Notes: generated by a model from the letters alone, not told the origin. Counted from the first letter of the stretch, positions 1 through 7,205 are shown. The stretch: 45,689 nt of DNA from Rhodospirillales bacterium (GCA_013203955.1 JABMOY010000090.1:1-45689), one strand, 5' to 3'. Numbers and translations are program-made.

Positions 1-27
1 CGGACATTTCCCCCGGTGCTGAAAAAG

Positions 28-94
28 GTCCGCTTTCCTGCCATCGCCGAAGCGAAGCCGCGGCTTCGCGCAGGCAGGCGGGGGTAAAGCGGAC
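28..94. repeat. Nested inverted repeat (intergenic palindromic element)
   Basis: Three pairs of complementary arms are nested around one centre: GTCCGCTTT (28-36) with AAAGCGGAC (86-94), CCTGCC (37-42) with GGCAGG (73-78), and a perfect palindrome GCGAAGCCG/CGGCTTCGC at 52-69. It could fold as a long hairpin or cruciform. No T-run follows on the plus strand, so a simple intrinsic terminator is not obvious. A dispersed intergenic palindromic repeat or the transcript end of a gene to the left of the window are the alternatives. Confidence 0.6.
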
Positions 95-148
95 GGTCGC
101 TCCCCCTTCCTTCCCATCGTCGTTCTGCAATTAATTTACCCTCCCCCC

Positions 149-177
149 TTGCACTCCACCCCATAACAGACTATATT
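149..177 (+). promoter_or_regulatory. Candidate sigma70-type promoter
   Basis: TTGCAC (149-154) and TATATT (172-177) are separated by 17 bases, a good match to -35/-10 spacing. Transcription would begin near 184. The first convincing gene downstream is the PanB-like gene at 756, so if active this promoter gives a transcript with a leader of about 570 nt. Confidence 0.4.
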
Positions 178-274
178 CCTCTCATGGTTTATGAGATAGG
201 AACACCGGCAACGACCACCCAATCGCCAAGCCCCCGGCGGCTTATTGCGTTTGTTTTCAATGCATTACAGAACA

Positions 275-366
275 AAATGTCGACAAATGTGGACATTTGC
301 GTACCAAGGCGTACATTTCACCGGGCGCAATCCGCACCGTCATTAGGAATTATACCACATATGGTA
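275..366. promoter_or_regulatory. Cluster of short dyads in the leader region
   Basis: This AT-richer stretch holds a direct repeat AAATGTCGAC/AAATGTGGAC (275-294), a perfect 16-bp dyad CAAATGTGGACATTTG (284-299), a GCGTAC direct repeat (299-304 and 309-314) and an inverted repeat TACCA-CATA-TGGTA (353-366). They look like protein-binding sites, but no regulator can be assigned. Confidence 0.35.
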
Positions 367-456
367 ATGCCGGAAAATGACGACTTTGCACCGCCTTTTT
401 CGGGGCCGTCTGTTTTAAATTCAACGGCTTACGGCGAACGCCACGGTCAAAACCGA

Positions 457-577
457 CGACTTTTGGACGACTTTTGGACGACCGCCGGACGACCGGATGA
501 CGACCCCATGACGACCCGCCGACGACCGGGGGACGACCGGATGACGACCGCAGGACGATCGGGCGGCGACCACCGGT
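457..577. repeat. Tandem array, eleven copies of an 11-bp unit
   Basis: Eleven consecutive 11-bp units can be laid out without a gap, starting at 457, 468, 479, 490, 501, 512, 523, 534, 545, 556 and 567. Each begins CGAC (CGAT in the tenth), and most end in GA. The first two copies are identical (CGACTTTTGGA), as are copies four and eight (CGACCGGATGA). The period is close to one DNA helical turn. It is not a CRISPR, because units are contiguous and far too short. Confidence 0.85.
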
Positions 578-682
578 TTCGGTTCACGGGTCACGCAACC
601 GACGCTGACCTGGCGACGGCAACCCGCCAGCCGTCCCGCCACGGATGGATGACTTTACCGCCATCCGCAATTAACATACGTG

Positions 683-692
683 TTATATATCA
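683..692. promoter_or_regulatory. Candidate regulatory site A (TTATATATCA)
   Basis: TTATATATCA lies 63 bases upstream of the PanB-like start and overlaps a TAACA-N4-TGTTA dyad (672-685). It matches sites upstream of the corrinoid, DUF6166 and PhyH genes at nine of ten positions or better. The ideal palindrome would be TGATATATCA. It could be the operator of the GntR/FCD regulator encoded two genes on, or simply an AT-rich -10 region. Confidence 0.35.
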
Positions 693-696
693 AGCC

Positions 697-741
697 CCCA
701 TCGACGGGCGGCCCATCGGCGGGCGACCCATTGACGGGTAG
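697..741. repeat. Three tandem 15-bp repeats
   Basis: Copies lie at 697-711, 712-726 and 727-741, with consensus CCCATCGACGGGCGG. The first two differ at two positions and the third is more diverged. The array ends immediately before the ribosome-binding site of the PanB-like gene, so it lies in that gene's leader. Confidence 0.7.
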
Positions 742-755
742 TAAGGGAGACGGTC

Positions 756-1628
756 TTGGCCGACGAAAAAGAAAAAAAGAAACGCACGATCACCGAAATC
801 CGCGAGTCCAAAAAGACCGGGGAAAAGATGGTCTATATGTCGGTGCCCGATTATACGTCGGCGCAATGGGCGGAAATGGCGGGCGTCGACGTCGCCGTGG
901 TCGGCGACAGCCTGGCGATGATCGCCCATGGCCACGCCAACACCATCCCCGCGACCATGGACATGATGGTCTTGCACAGCGAGGCCGTGCGTCGCGGCGC
1001 GCCCAACACATTCGTCCTCGGCTGTATGCCGTATCAGAGCTACAACACCGTTGACCGGGCGCTGAGCAACGCCACACGGTTCATGCAGGACGCGGGCGCG
1101 GACGCGGTTAAGCCGCAGGGCGGCAAAAGCCAGGCCCATATCCTGAAAGCGCTGGTCGATGCGGGAATCCCGACCGCGTCGCACATTGGGTTGACACCCC
1201 ATACGGTCGCCATGTTCGGTGGCTTCAAGATCCAAGGGCGCACCGCCGACGCCGCCATGAAGATTCTGGAAGACGCCTTGGCGATCGAGGACGCCGGCTG
1301 TTTCATGTTGGAATTCGAAGCGGTCCCGGCGAAAATCGCTACATTAATTTCCCAACAACTTGAAATTCCGACCATCGGCATCGGCGCCGGTGTCGGCACG
1401 GACGGGCAAATTCTTCTCGGCTATGACTTGCTGGGCGTGTTTACCGATTTCAAGCCGAAGTTCACCAAGCGCTACGCCAAGCTGACCGAGGTCGCCGTCG
1501 CCGGCATCTCTGAATACGTGCGCGAGGTCAAGGAAGGCAAATTCCCCGACGATGATCACAGTTACGGCGTCGACGAGGCGGAGTTCGAGAAGTTCACCGC
1601 CATGGTGGAAAAACGCAAACAGATTTGA
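756..1628 (+). CDS. PanB-family (ketopantoate hydroxymethyltransferase-like) protein, divergent active site
   Basis: This 290-aa protein aligns along its length with ketopantoate hydroxymethyltransferase, a TIM-barrel enzyme that moves a hydroxymethyl group from methylene-tetrahydrofolate to ketoisovalerate in pantothenate synthesis. Family landmarks are the VGDSL motif (Asp51), Lys119, HIGLTP (His143), FGGFKIQGR, Glu188 and IGIGAG. Compared with the E. coli enzyme, the metal-ligand Asp84 position is Cys90 and the Glu114 position is Gln121, so canonical activity is doubtful. The start is a TTG preceded by AAGGGAGA at good spacing. The charged N-terminus (many Lys and Glu) is longer than usual. 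The gene is followed within 50 bases by a GntR regulator and then a corrinoid methyl-transfer set, which suggests a C1-related catabolic role rather than vitamin synthesis. The family call is firm and the function open. Confidence 0.85.
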   Translation: MADEKEKKKRTITEIRESKKTGEKMVYMSVPDYTSAQWAEMAGVDVAVVGDSLAMIAHGHANTIPATMDMMVLHSEAVRRGAPNTFVLGCMPYQSYNTVDRALSNATRFMQDAGADAVKPQGGKSQAHILKALVDAGIPTASHIGLTPHTVAMFGGFKIQGRTADAAMKILEDALAIEDAGCFMLEFEAVPAKIATLISQQLEIPTIGIGAGVGTDGQILLGYDLLGVFTDFKPKFTKRYAKLTEVAVAGISEYVREVKEGKFPDDDHSYGVDEAEFEKFTAMVEKRKQI

Positions 1629-1675
1629 TTGGCTATAATAGAGACAGCCCGCAGCAACCGACCGAGGACCGACGA

Positions 1676-2362
1676 ATGGCGCAACAAAAGAAAAAATCAA
1701 CCAACACCGTCATCGACGCCGGTGGCGTCGCGGCGAGCCTGACGGATCGGGCCTACGCGGTTATCGAAGAGATGATCGTGATGCTGCAATTCAAGCCGGG
1801 GGCGGTGCTATCGGAAACGGCGCTTTCCGATAGGTTGGATATCGGCCGCACGCCTATTCGTGAAGCCTTGCAGCGCCTGGCTCGTGAAGGGCTCGTCGTT
1901 ATCCTGCCGCGCAAGGGAATCCTGGTTTCCGAAATCAATCCCCGAAACCAGTTGCTGCTGCTTGAGGTCCGCCGGGAGTTGGAGCGCCTTCTCGCCCGCA
2001 CCGGCGCCATCCGTTGCACCGAGGACGAACGCCGGCAGTTCTTCGAGATCGCCGACGGCATGGAACAAGCGGCCCGCAACAACGACGATATTAATTTTAT
2101 GCGCCTGGACGACGCTTTTAACCAGCTCATCGCCGAAGCCGCGCACAACGACTATACCGCCCGCGCCATCGGTTTGATGAATGGCCTGTCGCGGCGGTTT
2201 TGGTATATGCATTACAAGGAAACCGCCGATTTGCCGCTGGCGGCCCGGCTCCACGCCAACCTGGCGCGCCGCATCGCCGAGGGCGACCCGGACGGCGCCG
2301 CGGCGGCGGCGGACAAGCTTGTCGATTACGTCGAGGTCTTTACCCGGGGCACCGTCGGCTAA
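1676..2362 (+). CDS. GntR-family transcriptional regulator, FCD (FadR-type) subfamily
   Basis: A 228-aa DNA-binding regulator. Residues about 15-80 form the GntR winged helix, including the typical ALSDRLDIGRTPIREAL stretch and a following GLV..LPRKG wing. The remaining part is an all-helical FCD ligand domain with the expected spaced Asp/His residues (FMRLDDAFNQLI...AAH...; RLHANL). Such proteins usually sense a small carboxylated metabolite bound near a metal. ATG 1676 is chosen because of the GAGGA-like site just upstream; the frame is open farther upstream to a TTG overlapping the previous stop, which is less likely. It probably forms a unit with the PanB-like gene and may control the surrounding transporter and corrinoid genes. 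Confidence 0.9.
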   Translation: MAQQKKKSTNTVIDAGGVAASLTDRAYAVIEEMIVMLQFKPGAVLSETALSDRLDIGRTPIREALQRLAREGLVVILPRKGILVSEINPRNQLLLLEVRRELERLLARTGAIRCTEDERRQFFEIADGMEQAARNNDDINFMRLDDAFNQLIAEAAHNDYTARAIGLMNGLSRRFWYMHYKETADLPLAARLHANLARRIAEGDPDGAAAAADKLVDYVEVFTRGTVG

Positions 2363-2442
2363 GACCCCGCCATTGTTGCCTGCCCCGTTGCCAAAAAAGC
2401 CAATATCCATATAAATAAAGTGCTTTTCCCGTTTCGTTGTAG

Positions 2443-2452
2443 TAATATATCA
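2443..2452. promoter_or_regulatory. Candidate regulatory site B (TAATATATCA)
   Basis: TAATATATCA lies in a near-perfect 14-bp dyad at 2441-2454 (one mismatched pair), 43 bases before the corrinoid-protein start. The identical 10-mer occurs before the PhyH gene. It is a likely operator or -10/operator overlap for the GntR regulator. Confidence 0.4.
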
Positions 2453-2495
2453 CTGAAATATCATGAGTGATTTCGGCGCGGAAAAGGAGACGGAG

Positions 2496-3140
2496 ATGTC
2501 CATTCAAGAAATTTACGATGCGGTGCTGGCCTATGAGGAAGAAGATGTCGCCGAGCTCGTCCAGGCGGAAGTCGATGCCGGCACCGACATCGAAAAAATC
2601 CTCAATGACGGCCTGATCAGCGCCCTCGACATCGTCGGCGAGCAATTCAGCGCCGGGACATTGTTCGTGCCGGAAATGCTGATGGCCGCCGAGGCCGTGA
2701 AAGCCGGCCTTGAGATCGTCCGGCCGTTGCTCGTCGATTCCGGCGCCAAGCCGGCCGGTACGGTGATCCTGGGCACCGTCAAGGGTGACCTCCACGATAT
2801 TGGCAAGAACCTTGTCGGCATGATGTTCGAAGGCGCCGGCTTCAAGCTGATCGATCTCGGTACCGATGTCGACCCCGAAGAATTCATCTCCGCGGCCCAG
2901 GAAAACGACGCCGACATCATCGCCCTTTCCGGCCTGCTGACGACTTCCATGCCGGAGATGGAAAAGGCCGTGGTGGCGATCCGCGATGCCAACAAAAACC
3001 GCAACCTGAACGTCAAGACCATGGTCGGCGGGCCGCCGATCAACGAAGAATTCGCTATGAAAATCGGCGCCGACGGTTACAGCGCCGATGCGCCGACGGC
3101 GGTCGACGACGCGCGCACCTTCATGGCCGCCGGCATTTGA
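2496..3140 (+). CDS. Corrinoid (B12-binding) methyl-carrier protein
   Basis: This 214-aa protein has the two-part build of MtaC/MtbC/MttC-type corrinoid proteins: an N-terminal helical cap (residues about 1-85) and a Rossmann-like B12 domain. The signature DLHDIGK sits at residues 98-104, with His100 as the expected lower axial cobalt ligand, followed by the family's GLLTTSM and VGGPPIN segments. It carries a methyl group on cobalamin between a substrate-specific methyltransferase and an acceptor methyltransferase in the cytoplasm. ATG 2496 is preferred over ATG 2463 because AAGGAGA lies directly upstream of it. The next gene, 30 bases on, encodes a UroD-fold methyltransferase. Confidence 0.93.
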   Translation: MSIQEIYDAVLAYEEEDVAELVQAEVDAGTDIEKILNDGLISALDIVGEQFSAGTLFVPEMLMAAEAVKAGLEIVRPLLVDSGAKPAGTVILGTVKGDLHDIGKNLVGMMFEGAGFKLIDLGTDVDPEEFISAAQENDADIIALSGLLTTSMPEMEKAVVAIRDANKNRNLNVKTMVGGPPINEEFAMKIGADGYSADAPTAVDDARTFMAAGI

Positions 3141-3170
3141 ATAGAGGGCCAACGATTAAGGAGCTGGATC

Positions 3171-4325
3171 ATGACATGGACACATCGCGAACGCATTCTG
3201 GCGGCGCTCAATCACGAAGAACCAGACCGCGTGCCGATTGATTTCGGCGGCGCCGAGTTCACCACCATCACGCTCGCCGGTTATGAAAAGCTGAAAAAAT
3301 ACATGGGTGTCGACGAACCCACCGAGGTGATGTCGATCATTCACACCTGCGCCCATCCGGCAGAGGCGATTCTCAATCGATTCGAGGTGGACACCCGCAA
3401 TGTACAGCCGGGCCCCTTCGAAGGCGGCGTCGATCACTGGACCGACGACAATACCTACACCGACACTTTCAACGTTCTGTGGAAACGTACGGAAAAAGCC
3501 GTCGACCAACATTTCCTGCACAAGGACGGCCCCTTCCATGGCGGCAAGCTGACCGTCGAACAGGTCGAGGAATATGATTGGCCGGATGGCAAAAACCCAG
3601 GGCTGGCGAAAGGCGTCAGGGAGCGGGTCGAGCAGATTCACGCCAACGGCGACCATGCGGTCTGTCTCTACCTGCCCGGCGGGGTCATTCACCGGGGCTA
3701 CGCCATGCGCGGCTTCGAGGCCTATCTCAAGGATCTCTACAAACGACCCGAAGCCTTACAGCGGATGATGGACAAGCTTTGCGATTTCTGGTGTGACACG
3801 GCGGAAATAATGATCGAAGCGGCCGGACCCGAAAACGTCGACATCATCTATTTCGGCGAGGATCTGGGAACCCAGGACAGTTGCATGTTCGATCCGGAAA
3901 CCATCTACAAGGATTACTTGAAGCCGCACCACCGCCGCATGGTCGAAACGGTCAAGGGGCTGACCAACAACAAGGCCAAGGTCTGCTACCACTGCTGCGG
4001 TTCCGCCTATCACTTCATCCCGCATCTTCTGGATATCGGCATCGATGCCCTGAACCCGGTTCAGGTCACGGCCAAGAACATGGAGCCCGAACGCCTGAAG
4101 GAAGCGTTCGGCGACCGCCTAACCTTCTGGGGTGGCATCAACACCCAGGAAATCCTGCCTTTCGGCACACCGGAAGAAGTGGTGGCTGAGACCAAACGAA
4201 TTATCAATATCCTGGGCAAGGGCGGCGGCTACATCCTCAACAGCGTGCACAACATCCAGGCCGAGGTGCCGCCGGAAAACATCGTTGCGATGTTCGAAAC
4301 CGGGGTTAATCATCGCTATCACTAA
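3171..4325 (+). CDS. Uroporphyrinogen-decarboxylase-fold (MtaA/MtbA-like) methyltransferase
   Basis: A 384-aa member of the UroD superfamily, whose methyltransferase branch transfers methyl groups to or from corrinoid proteins using a zinc-activated thiol or substrate. The N-terminal RERILAALNHEEPDRVPID block is diagnostic of the family. A candidate metal-binding site is YHCCGS (His274, Cys275, Cys276), and NSVHNIQ near the C-terminus lies where MtaA-type enzymes supply a further ligand. It is not a heme-synthesis enzyme: it is adjacent to the corrinoid carrier and more diverged from HemE. It probably demethylates the imported substrate or passes the methyl group on. No MttB-type trimethylamine-like methyltransferase is present nearby, so this may be the only methyltransferase of the module. 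Confidence 0.85.
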   Translation: MTWTHRERILAALNHEEPDRVPIDFGGAEFTTITLAGYEKLKKYMGVDEPTEVMSIIHTCAHPAEAILNRFEVDTRNVQPGPFEGGVDHWTDDNTYTDTFNVLWKRTEKAVDQHFLHKDGPFHGGKLTVEQVEEYDWPDGKNPGLAKGVRERVEQIHANGDHAVCLYLPGGVIHRGYAMRGFEAYLKDLYKRPEALQRMMDKLCDFWCDTAEIMIEAAGPENVDIIYFGEDLGTQDSCMFDPETIYKDYLKPHHRRMVETVKGLTNNKAKVCYHCCGSAYHFIPHLLDIGIDALNPVQVTAKNMEPERLKEAFGDRLTFWGGINTQEILPFGTPEEVVAETKRIINILGKGGGYILNSVHNIQAEVPPENIVAMFETGVNHRYH

Positions 4326-4335
4326 GGCAAATGTC

Positions 4336-4935
4336 ATGGACAGCCCAGCCGACCGGCCTTCGACTCTGGTCATCTGTTGCGGCGCGATCGCCAATGAGAT
4401 CGTCACCATCATCCACGAAAACGGCTGGGATCACATGAAGGTCGAATGCCTGCCGGCCAAGCTGCATAACGAGCCCAGCGCCCTGCCCGAGGGCGTGCGC
4501 GCCAAGATCCGAGCCGGCCGCGCGCGCGGTGACGAGGTGGTGGTGCTCTACAGCGATTGCGGCACCGGTGGCGGCATGGCCAAGGTATTGGAAGAAGAAG
4601 GCGTCGAAAACATTGGCGGCGCCCACTGCTACGAGGTGTTCGCCGGCTCGGAACGCTTCAAGCAACTAATGAATGACGAGCCGGGCAGCTTCTTCCTCAC
4701 CGATTTCCTGGCCCGGGCCTTCGACAAACTGGTGTTCAAGGGGCTGGGGTTAGACCGCTTCCCGCAACTCCGCGACACCTACTTCGGCAAATATCGCAAA
4801 ATGGTCTATCTGGTTCAGCGCGAGAACCCGGACACCTTGGCCCATGCGCAAGCAGCGGCCGCCAGCATTGGATTGGAATTGGAGGTTCGGCACACCGGTT
4901 ACGGCGGTTTTCAGCAATTCCTGGAAACTAAATAG
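4336..4935 (+). CDS. DUF1638 family protein of the corrinoid cluster
   Basis: A 199-aa protein that I recognise as DUF1638. Visible features are an N-terminal LVICCGAIANEI segment, LPAKLHNEP, a VVVLYSDCGTGG motif and a conserved AHCYEVFAG segment; the paired and single Cys residues (ICCG, SDCGTG, HCYE) could bind metal or a cofactor. The family is often found beside corrinoid methyltransferase genes, but its biochemical role is not established as far as I know. It begins 10 bases after the methyltransferase stop, with AAGG upstream, so it is almost certainly in the same operon. A role in cobalamin reactivation or in methyl transfer is only a guess. Confidence 0.75.
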   Translation: MDSPADRPSTLVICCGAIANEIVTIIHENGWDHMKVECLPAKLHNEPSALPEGVRAKIRAGRARGDEVVVLYSDCGTGGGMAKVLEEEGVENIGGAHCYEVFAGSERFKQLMNDEPGSFFLTDFLARAFDKLVFKGLGLDRFPQLRDTYFGKYRKMVYLVQRENPDTLAHAQAAAASIGLELEVRHTGYGGFQQFLETK

Positions 4936-5014
4936 GGAAATTTCACGGCAACCGGACTGATTGAAGGAAGTTTTGGATTCTTTACAAAGCACCAACAGAT
5001 CAATAACATATGTG

Positions 5015-5024
5015 AAATATATCA
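5015..5024. promoter_or_regulatory. Candidate regulatory site C (AAATATATCA)
   Basis: AAATATATCA is part of a 12-bp dyad TGAAATATATCA (5013-5024, one mismatched pair), 33 bases before the DUF6166 gene. It shares nine of ten bases with the site before the corrinoid gene. Confidence 0.3.
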
Positions 5025-5057
5025 GAATAATAAAAATAAAATATCCAGGGAGATGCC

Positions 5058-5363
5058 ATGAAAGCCTATTCGGGCGAGCGGACCATTGACGGCATCAAGG
5101 TAACGGTTGACGGCCAGCCTCTGGACGAGCGCTACGATATTGAGCGCTTCACGACGATGGGCTTCGAGTGGACCTATGAAGGCACCGAGCCGCACCAATT
5201 GGCGCTGGCGTTGTTGGCCGACCATCTTGGCGACGACGAACGCGCGCGCGCATTGTCGGAACCGTTCATGAAGCTTGTCGTCGCGGATCTCGACAACGAC
5301 TGGGTACTGAATAGCAACGATATCGACGCCGCACTGAAACGCGTGTCCGAACCGGACGGCTGA
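5058..5363 (+). CDS. Small DUF6166-like protein
   Basis: A 101-aa soluble acidic protein resembling DUF6166 proteins: an N-terminal Y.GERT.DG..VTVDGQPLD segment, GFEWTYEGTEP, and a helical QLALALLADHLGDDERA segment. No catalytic motif is visible and the function is unknown. A purine-rich site (AGGGAG) precedes the ATG. It lies between the corrinoid operon and the TRAP transporter and has its own AT-rich upstream site, so it may share their regulation. Confidence 0.7.
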   Translation: MKAYSGERTIDGIKVTVDGQPLDERYDIERFTTMGFEWTYEGTEPHQLALALLADHLGDDERARALSEPFMKLVVADLDNDWVLNSNDIDAALKRVSEPDG

Positions 5364-5372
5364 ATTTTCACC

Positions 5373-5430
5373 CCATATCGCTGCAAACCCCGCAGGCAAC
5401 GATATGGATCGGTTCCGCATAGTGCGGACC
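5373..5430 (+). other. Two hairpins between DUF6166 gene and dctP
   Basis: CCATATCG (5373-5380) pairs with CGATATGG (5400-5407) with an inner CTGC/GCAG pair, and TCCGCA-TAG-TGCGGA (5414-5428) forms a second hairpin. Neither is followed by a T-run. They may terminate the DUF6166 transcript or stabilise the dctP message. Confidence 0.35.
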
Positions 5431-5482
5431 GAGAAACAAAAAGCGGGAGGATAAGGTAACCGGAATTTATTTGGAGGCGAAA

Positions 5483-6544
5483 ATGAACATTATTAGAAGA
5501 TTAATCACGATCGGAGCCATCGCCGCGTTCACGCTGGCTGTGGCTCTTCCGAATAGCGCCCAAGCGGAAGCCAAACATAAATGGAAAATGGCAGCCAGTT
5601 GGGGCGGCGGCCCGTTGATGGAGATCGGCGCCAAGGCGTTCGCCGAAAAGGTCAAGTTCCTCACCGATGGCCGCATCGAAATCAAGGTCTTTCCGTCGGG
5701 GCAGTTGTCCAAGGGTCTTGAAGTTCGTAGCGCCGTCGCCAAAGGCGTCGCCGAGATGGGCCATACCTGGATGGGCTACGACTGGGGCAAGGATAAGACG
5801 ACCGTGCTGTTTGGTGGTTATGCCGGCTCCATGGATTCCGAGCGTATGCTGCACTGGATCTACGAAGGCGGCGGACTGGAGCTGCAGCGCCAATTCAACG
5901 AAGAGAAGTTCGGCATCATCTCCATGCCGATGTTCATACGCACGGCCGAGGCCTTCCTGCATTCGCGTAAACCCGTGCGGACTCTGGCCGACCTCAACGG
6001 CCTGAAGTTCCGGACGGCCGGTGCTTGGCTGGCCATTTCCAAAGGCCTGGGCGCGGCGCCGGTGACGATGCCGGGCGGCGAGGTCTACACCTCTCTCGAA
6101 CGCGGCGCCATCGATGCCACCGAGTGGGGCACCTTGTATGAAAACAAGTCGACCGGTTTCCACAAAATCGCCAAATACGTGATCATCCCCGGCATCCATC
6201 AGCCGACGGCGCCGTTCGAATTGGCGATCAACAAGAAAGCCTGGGCCAGCCTTTCCAAGCGTGATCAGGAAATGGTCGCAATGGCGGCGAAGCTGGTGAC
6301 TTTCGAAACCTGGACCCGCATCGGCCAGGAGGACGCTAAGGCGCTGGACTTTTATAAGAAAGCCGGCAACGAGGTCATCGTTCTCGATGCCGCCGTGCAG
6401 AAAAAGGGCAAGCAGCTCGGCCTCGCCTGGGCTCAGGAACAGGCGAAGACCAATCCTTGGTTCGACAAGGTAATGAAAAGCCAAATCGCTTTTGAAACGC
6501 TGTGGAAAGACGCCGCGCACTATCGGAACGTGATTTCCGAATAA
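5483..6544 (+). CDS. dctP: TRAP transporter substrate-binding protein, DctP family
   Basis: A 353-aa periplasmic binding protein with an N-terminal signal peptide (hydrophobic stretch about residues 8-28, cleavage near AQAEA). The mature part shows the DctP pattern: a KWKMAASWGGG start, FAEKV...GRIEIKVFPSGQL, FRTAG with the carboxylate-binding Arg, and SLERGAIDATEW. It resembles binding proteins for 2-oxo acids and similar monocarboxylates, but the ligand cannot be fixed. ATG 5483 follows GGAGG at ideal spacing. A strong hairpin separates it from dctQM, as expected when the binding protein is made in excess over the permease. Confidence 0.93.
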   Translation: MNIIRRLITIGAIAAFTLAVALPNSAQAEAKHKWKMAASWGGGPLMEIGAKAFAEKVKFLTDGRIEIKVFPSGQLSKGLEVRSAVAKGVAEMGHTWMGYDWGKDKTTVLFGGYAGSMDSERMLHWIYEGGGLELQRQFNEEKFGIISMPMFIRTAEAFLHSRKPVRTLADLNGLKFRTAGAWLAISKGLGAAPVTMPGGEVYTSLERGAIDATEWGTLYENKSTGFHKIAKYVIIPGIHQPTAPFELAINKKAWASLSKRDQEMVAMAAKLVTFETWTRIGQEDAKALDFYKKAGNEVIVLDAAVQKKGKQLGLAWAQEQAKTNPWFDKVMKSQIAFETLWKDAAHYRNVISE

Positions 6545-6563
6545 ATCTCGAAGAAAATGGGAC

Positions 6564-6590
6564 CAGGGAGCGCGGTTGCCGCGCTCCCTG
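6564..6590 (+). terminator. Hairpin downstream of dctP (attenuator)
   Basis: A perfect 12-bp stem (CAGGGAGCGCGG at 6564-6575, CCGCGCTCCCTG at 6579-6590) with a TTG loop, followed by a weak T-rich tract (TGTCTT). It lies between dctP and dctQ and is probably a partial terminator or an mRNA-stabilising structure. Confidence 0.75.
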
Positions 6591-6689
6591 TGTCTTATGC
6601 GGCATTACTCTTGGCGGATGATGGCTGAATCCGGCATGATCATAATCGCTTGAATTGAATTTAAAAAAGAAGACGGAGAACATTTCGCC

Positions 6690-7205
6690 ATGGTGGCACT
6701 CGTTCGACTAATCGAACGGATCACCGGTCGTTCAGGGATGCTGATCGCCTGGGTTGTGTTCCCCTTGATCCTGGCCAGTTGTTACGAGGTGTTCGCGCGC
6801 TATATCTTCAACGCGCCAACCATCTGGGCTTTCGAGATGGGCTATATGGCCATGGGCGTGCATGCCCTGATCGGCGCGGCCTATACCTTGCGCGAGCGCG
6901 GCCATATCCGCATCGACATTCTCTACTCGCATTTCTCGCCAAAAACCCAGGCCGTCATCGATACGTTCGGTTATGTGGTGTTGTTCATGCCGGTGGTCTG
7001 CTGGGTCAGTTTTGGCCTTTGGGAATACTGGGTCGAGGCCCTGGTCAGAAACGAACACTCCGGCCAATCGGCATGGAACCCGGTTATCTGGCCGTTTCGG
7101 CTGGCATTTTTCCTGGGCTTTTTCCTGCTGGCGTTACAGGGCGTGGCGGAGTTGATTAAATGTTTCCGGTTTCTCACCGGCCGGACGACTGACTGGAACG
7201 CCTGA
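6690..7205 (+). CDS. dctQ: TRAP transporter small permease, DctQ family
   Basis: A 171-aa inner-membrane protein with four predicted membrane segments (about residues 17-38, 48-65, 87-110, 130-155). It has the DctQ features YEVFARYIFNAPTIWAFEMG and LRERGHIRID. It partners DctM in sodium-driven TRAP uptake. Its stop overlaps the DctM start as TGATG, indicating translational coupling. Confidence 0.9.
   Translation: MVALVRLIERITGRSGMLIAWVVFPLILASCYEVFARYIFNAPTIWAFEMGYMAMGVHALIGAAYTLRERGHIRIDILYSHFSPKTQAVIDTFGYVVLFMPVVCWVSFGLWEYWVEALVRNEHSGQSAWNPVIWPFRLAFFLGFFLLALQGVAELIKCFRFLTGRTTDWNA

Noticed and set aside
457-577. CRISPR array
   Set aside because: Units are 11 bp, contiguous and without unique spacers; no cas gene is present.
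683-692. FNR/DNR half-site reading of the ATATATCA motif
   Set aside because: The left halves (GTGTT, AGTAA, TGAAA, ACTAA) do not match TTGAT, so these sites were kept apart from the two genuine TTGAC-N4-ATCAA boxes.
184-741. 185-codon open frame on the plus strand starting just after the candidate promoter
   Set aside because: Its composition is low-complexity, its repeats arise from DNA periods of 11 and 15 bp, it has no ribosome-binding site before the ATG and resembles no protein. It is treated as a non-coding leader, with some doubt.
2363-2495. Cobalamin riboswitch upstream of the corrinoid gene
   Set aside because: The gap is only 133 bases and no B12-box-like conserved core is visible.
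3171-4325. Heme biosynthesis gene hemE
   Set aside because: It is diverged from HemE, carries a Cys/His metal-site motif and directly follows a corrinoid carrier gene.
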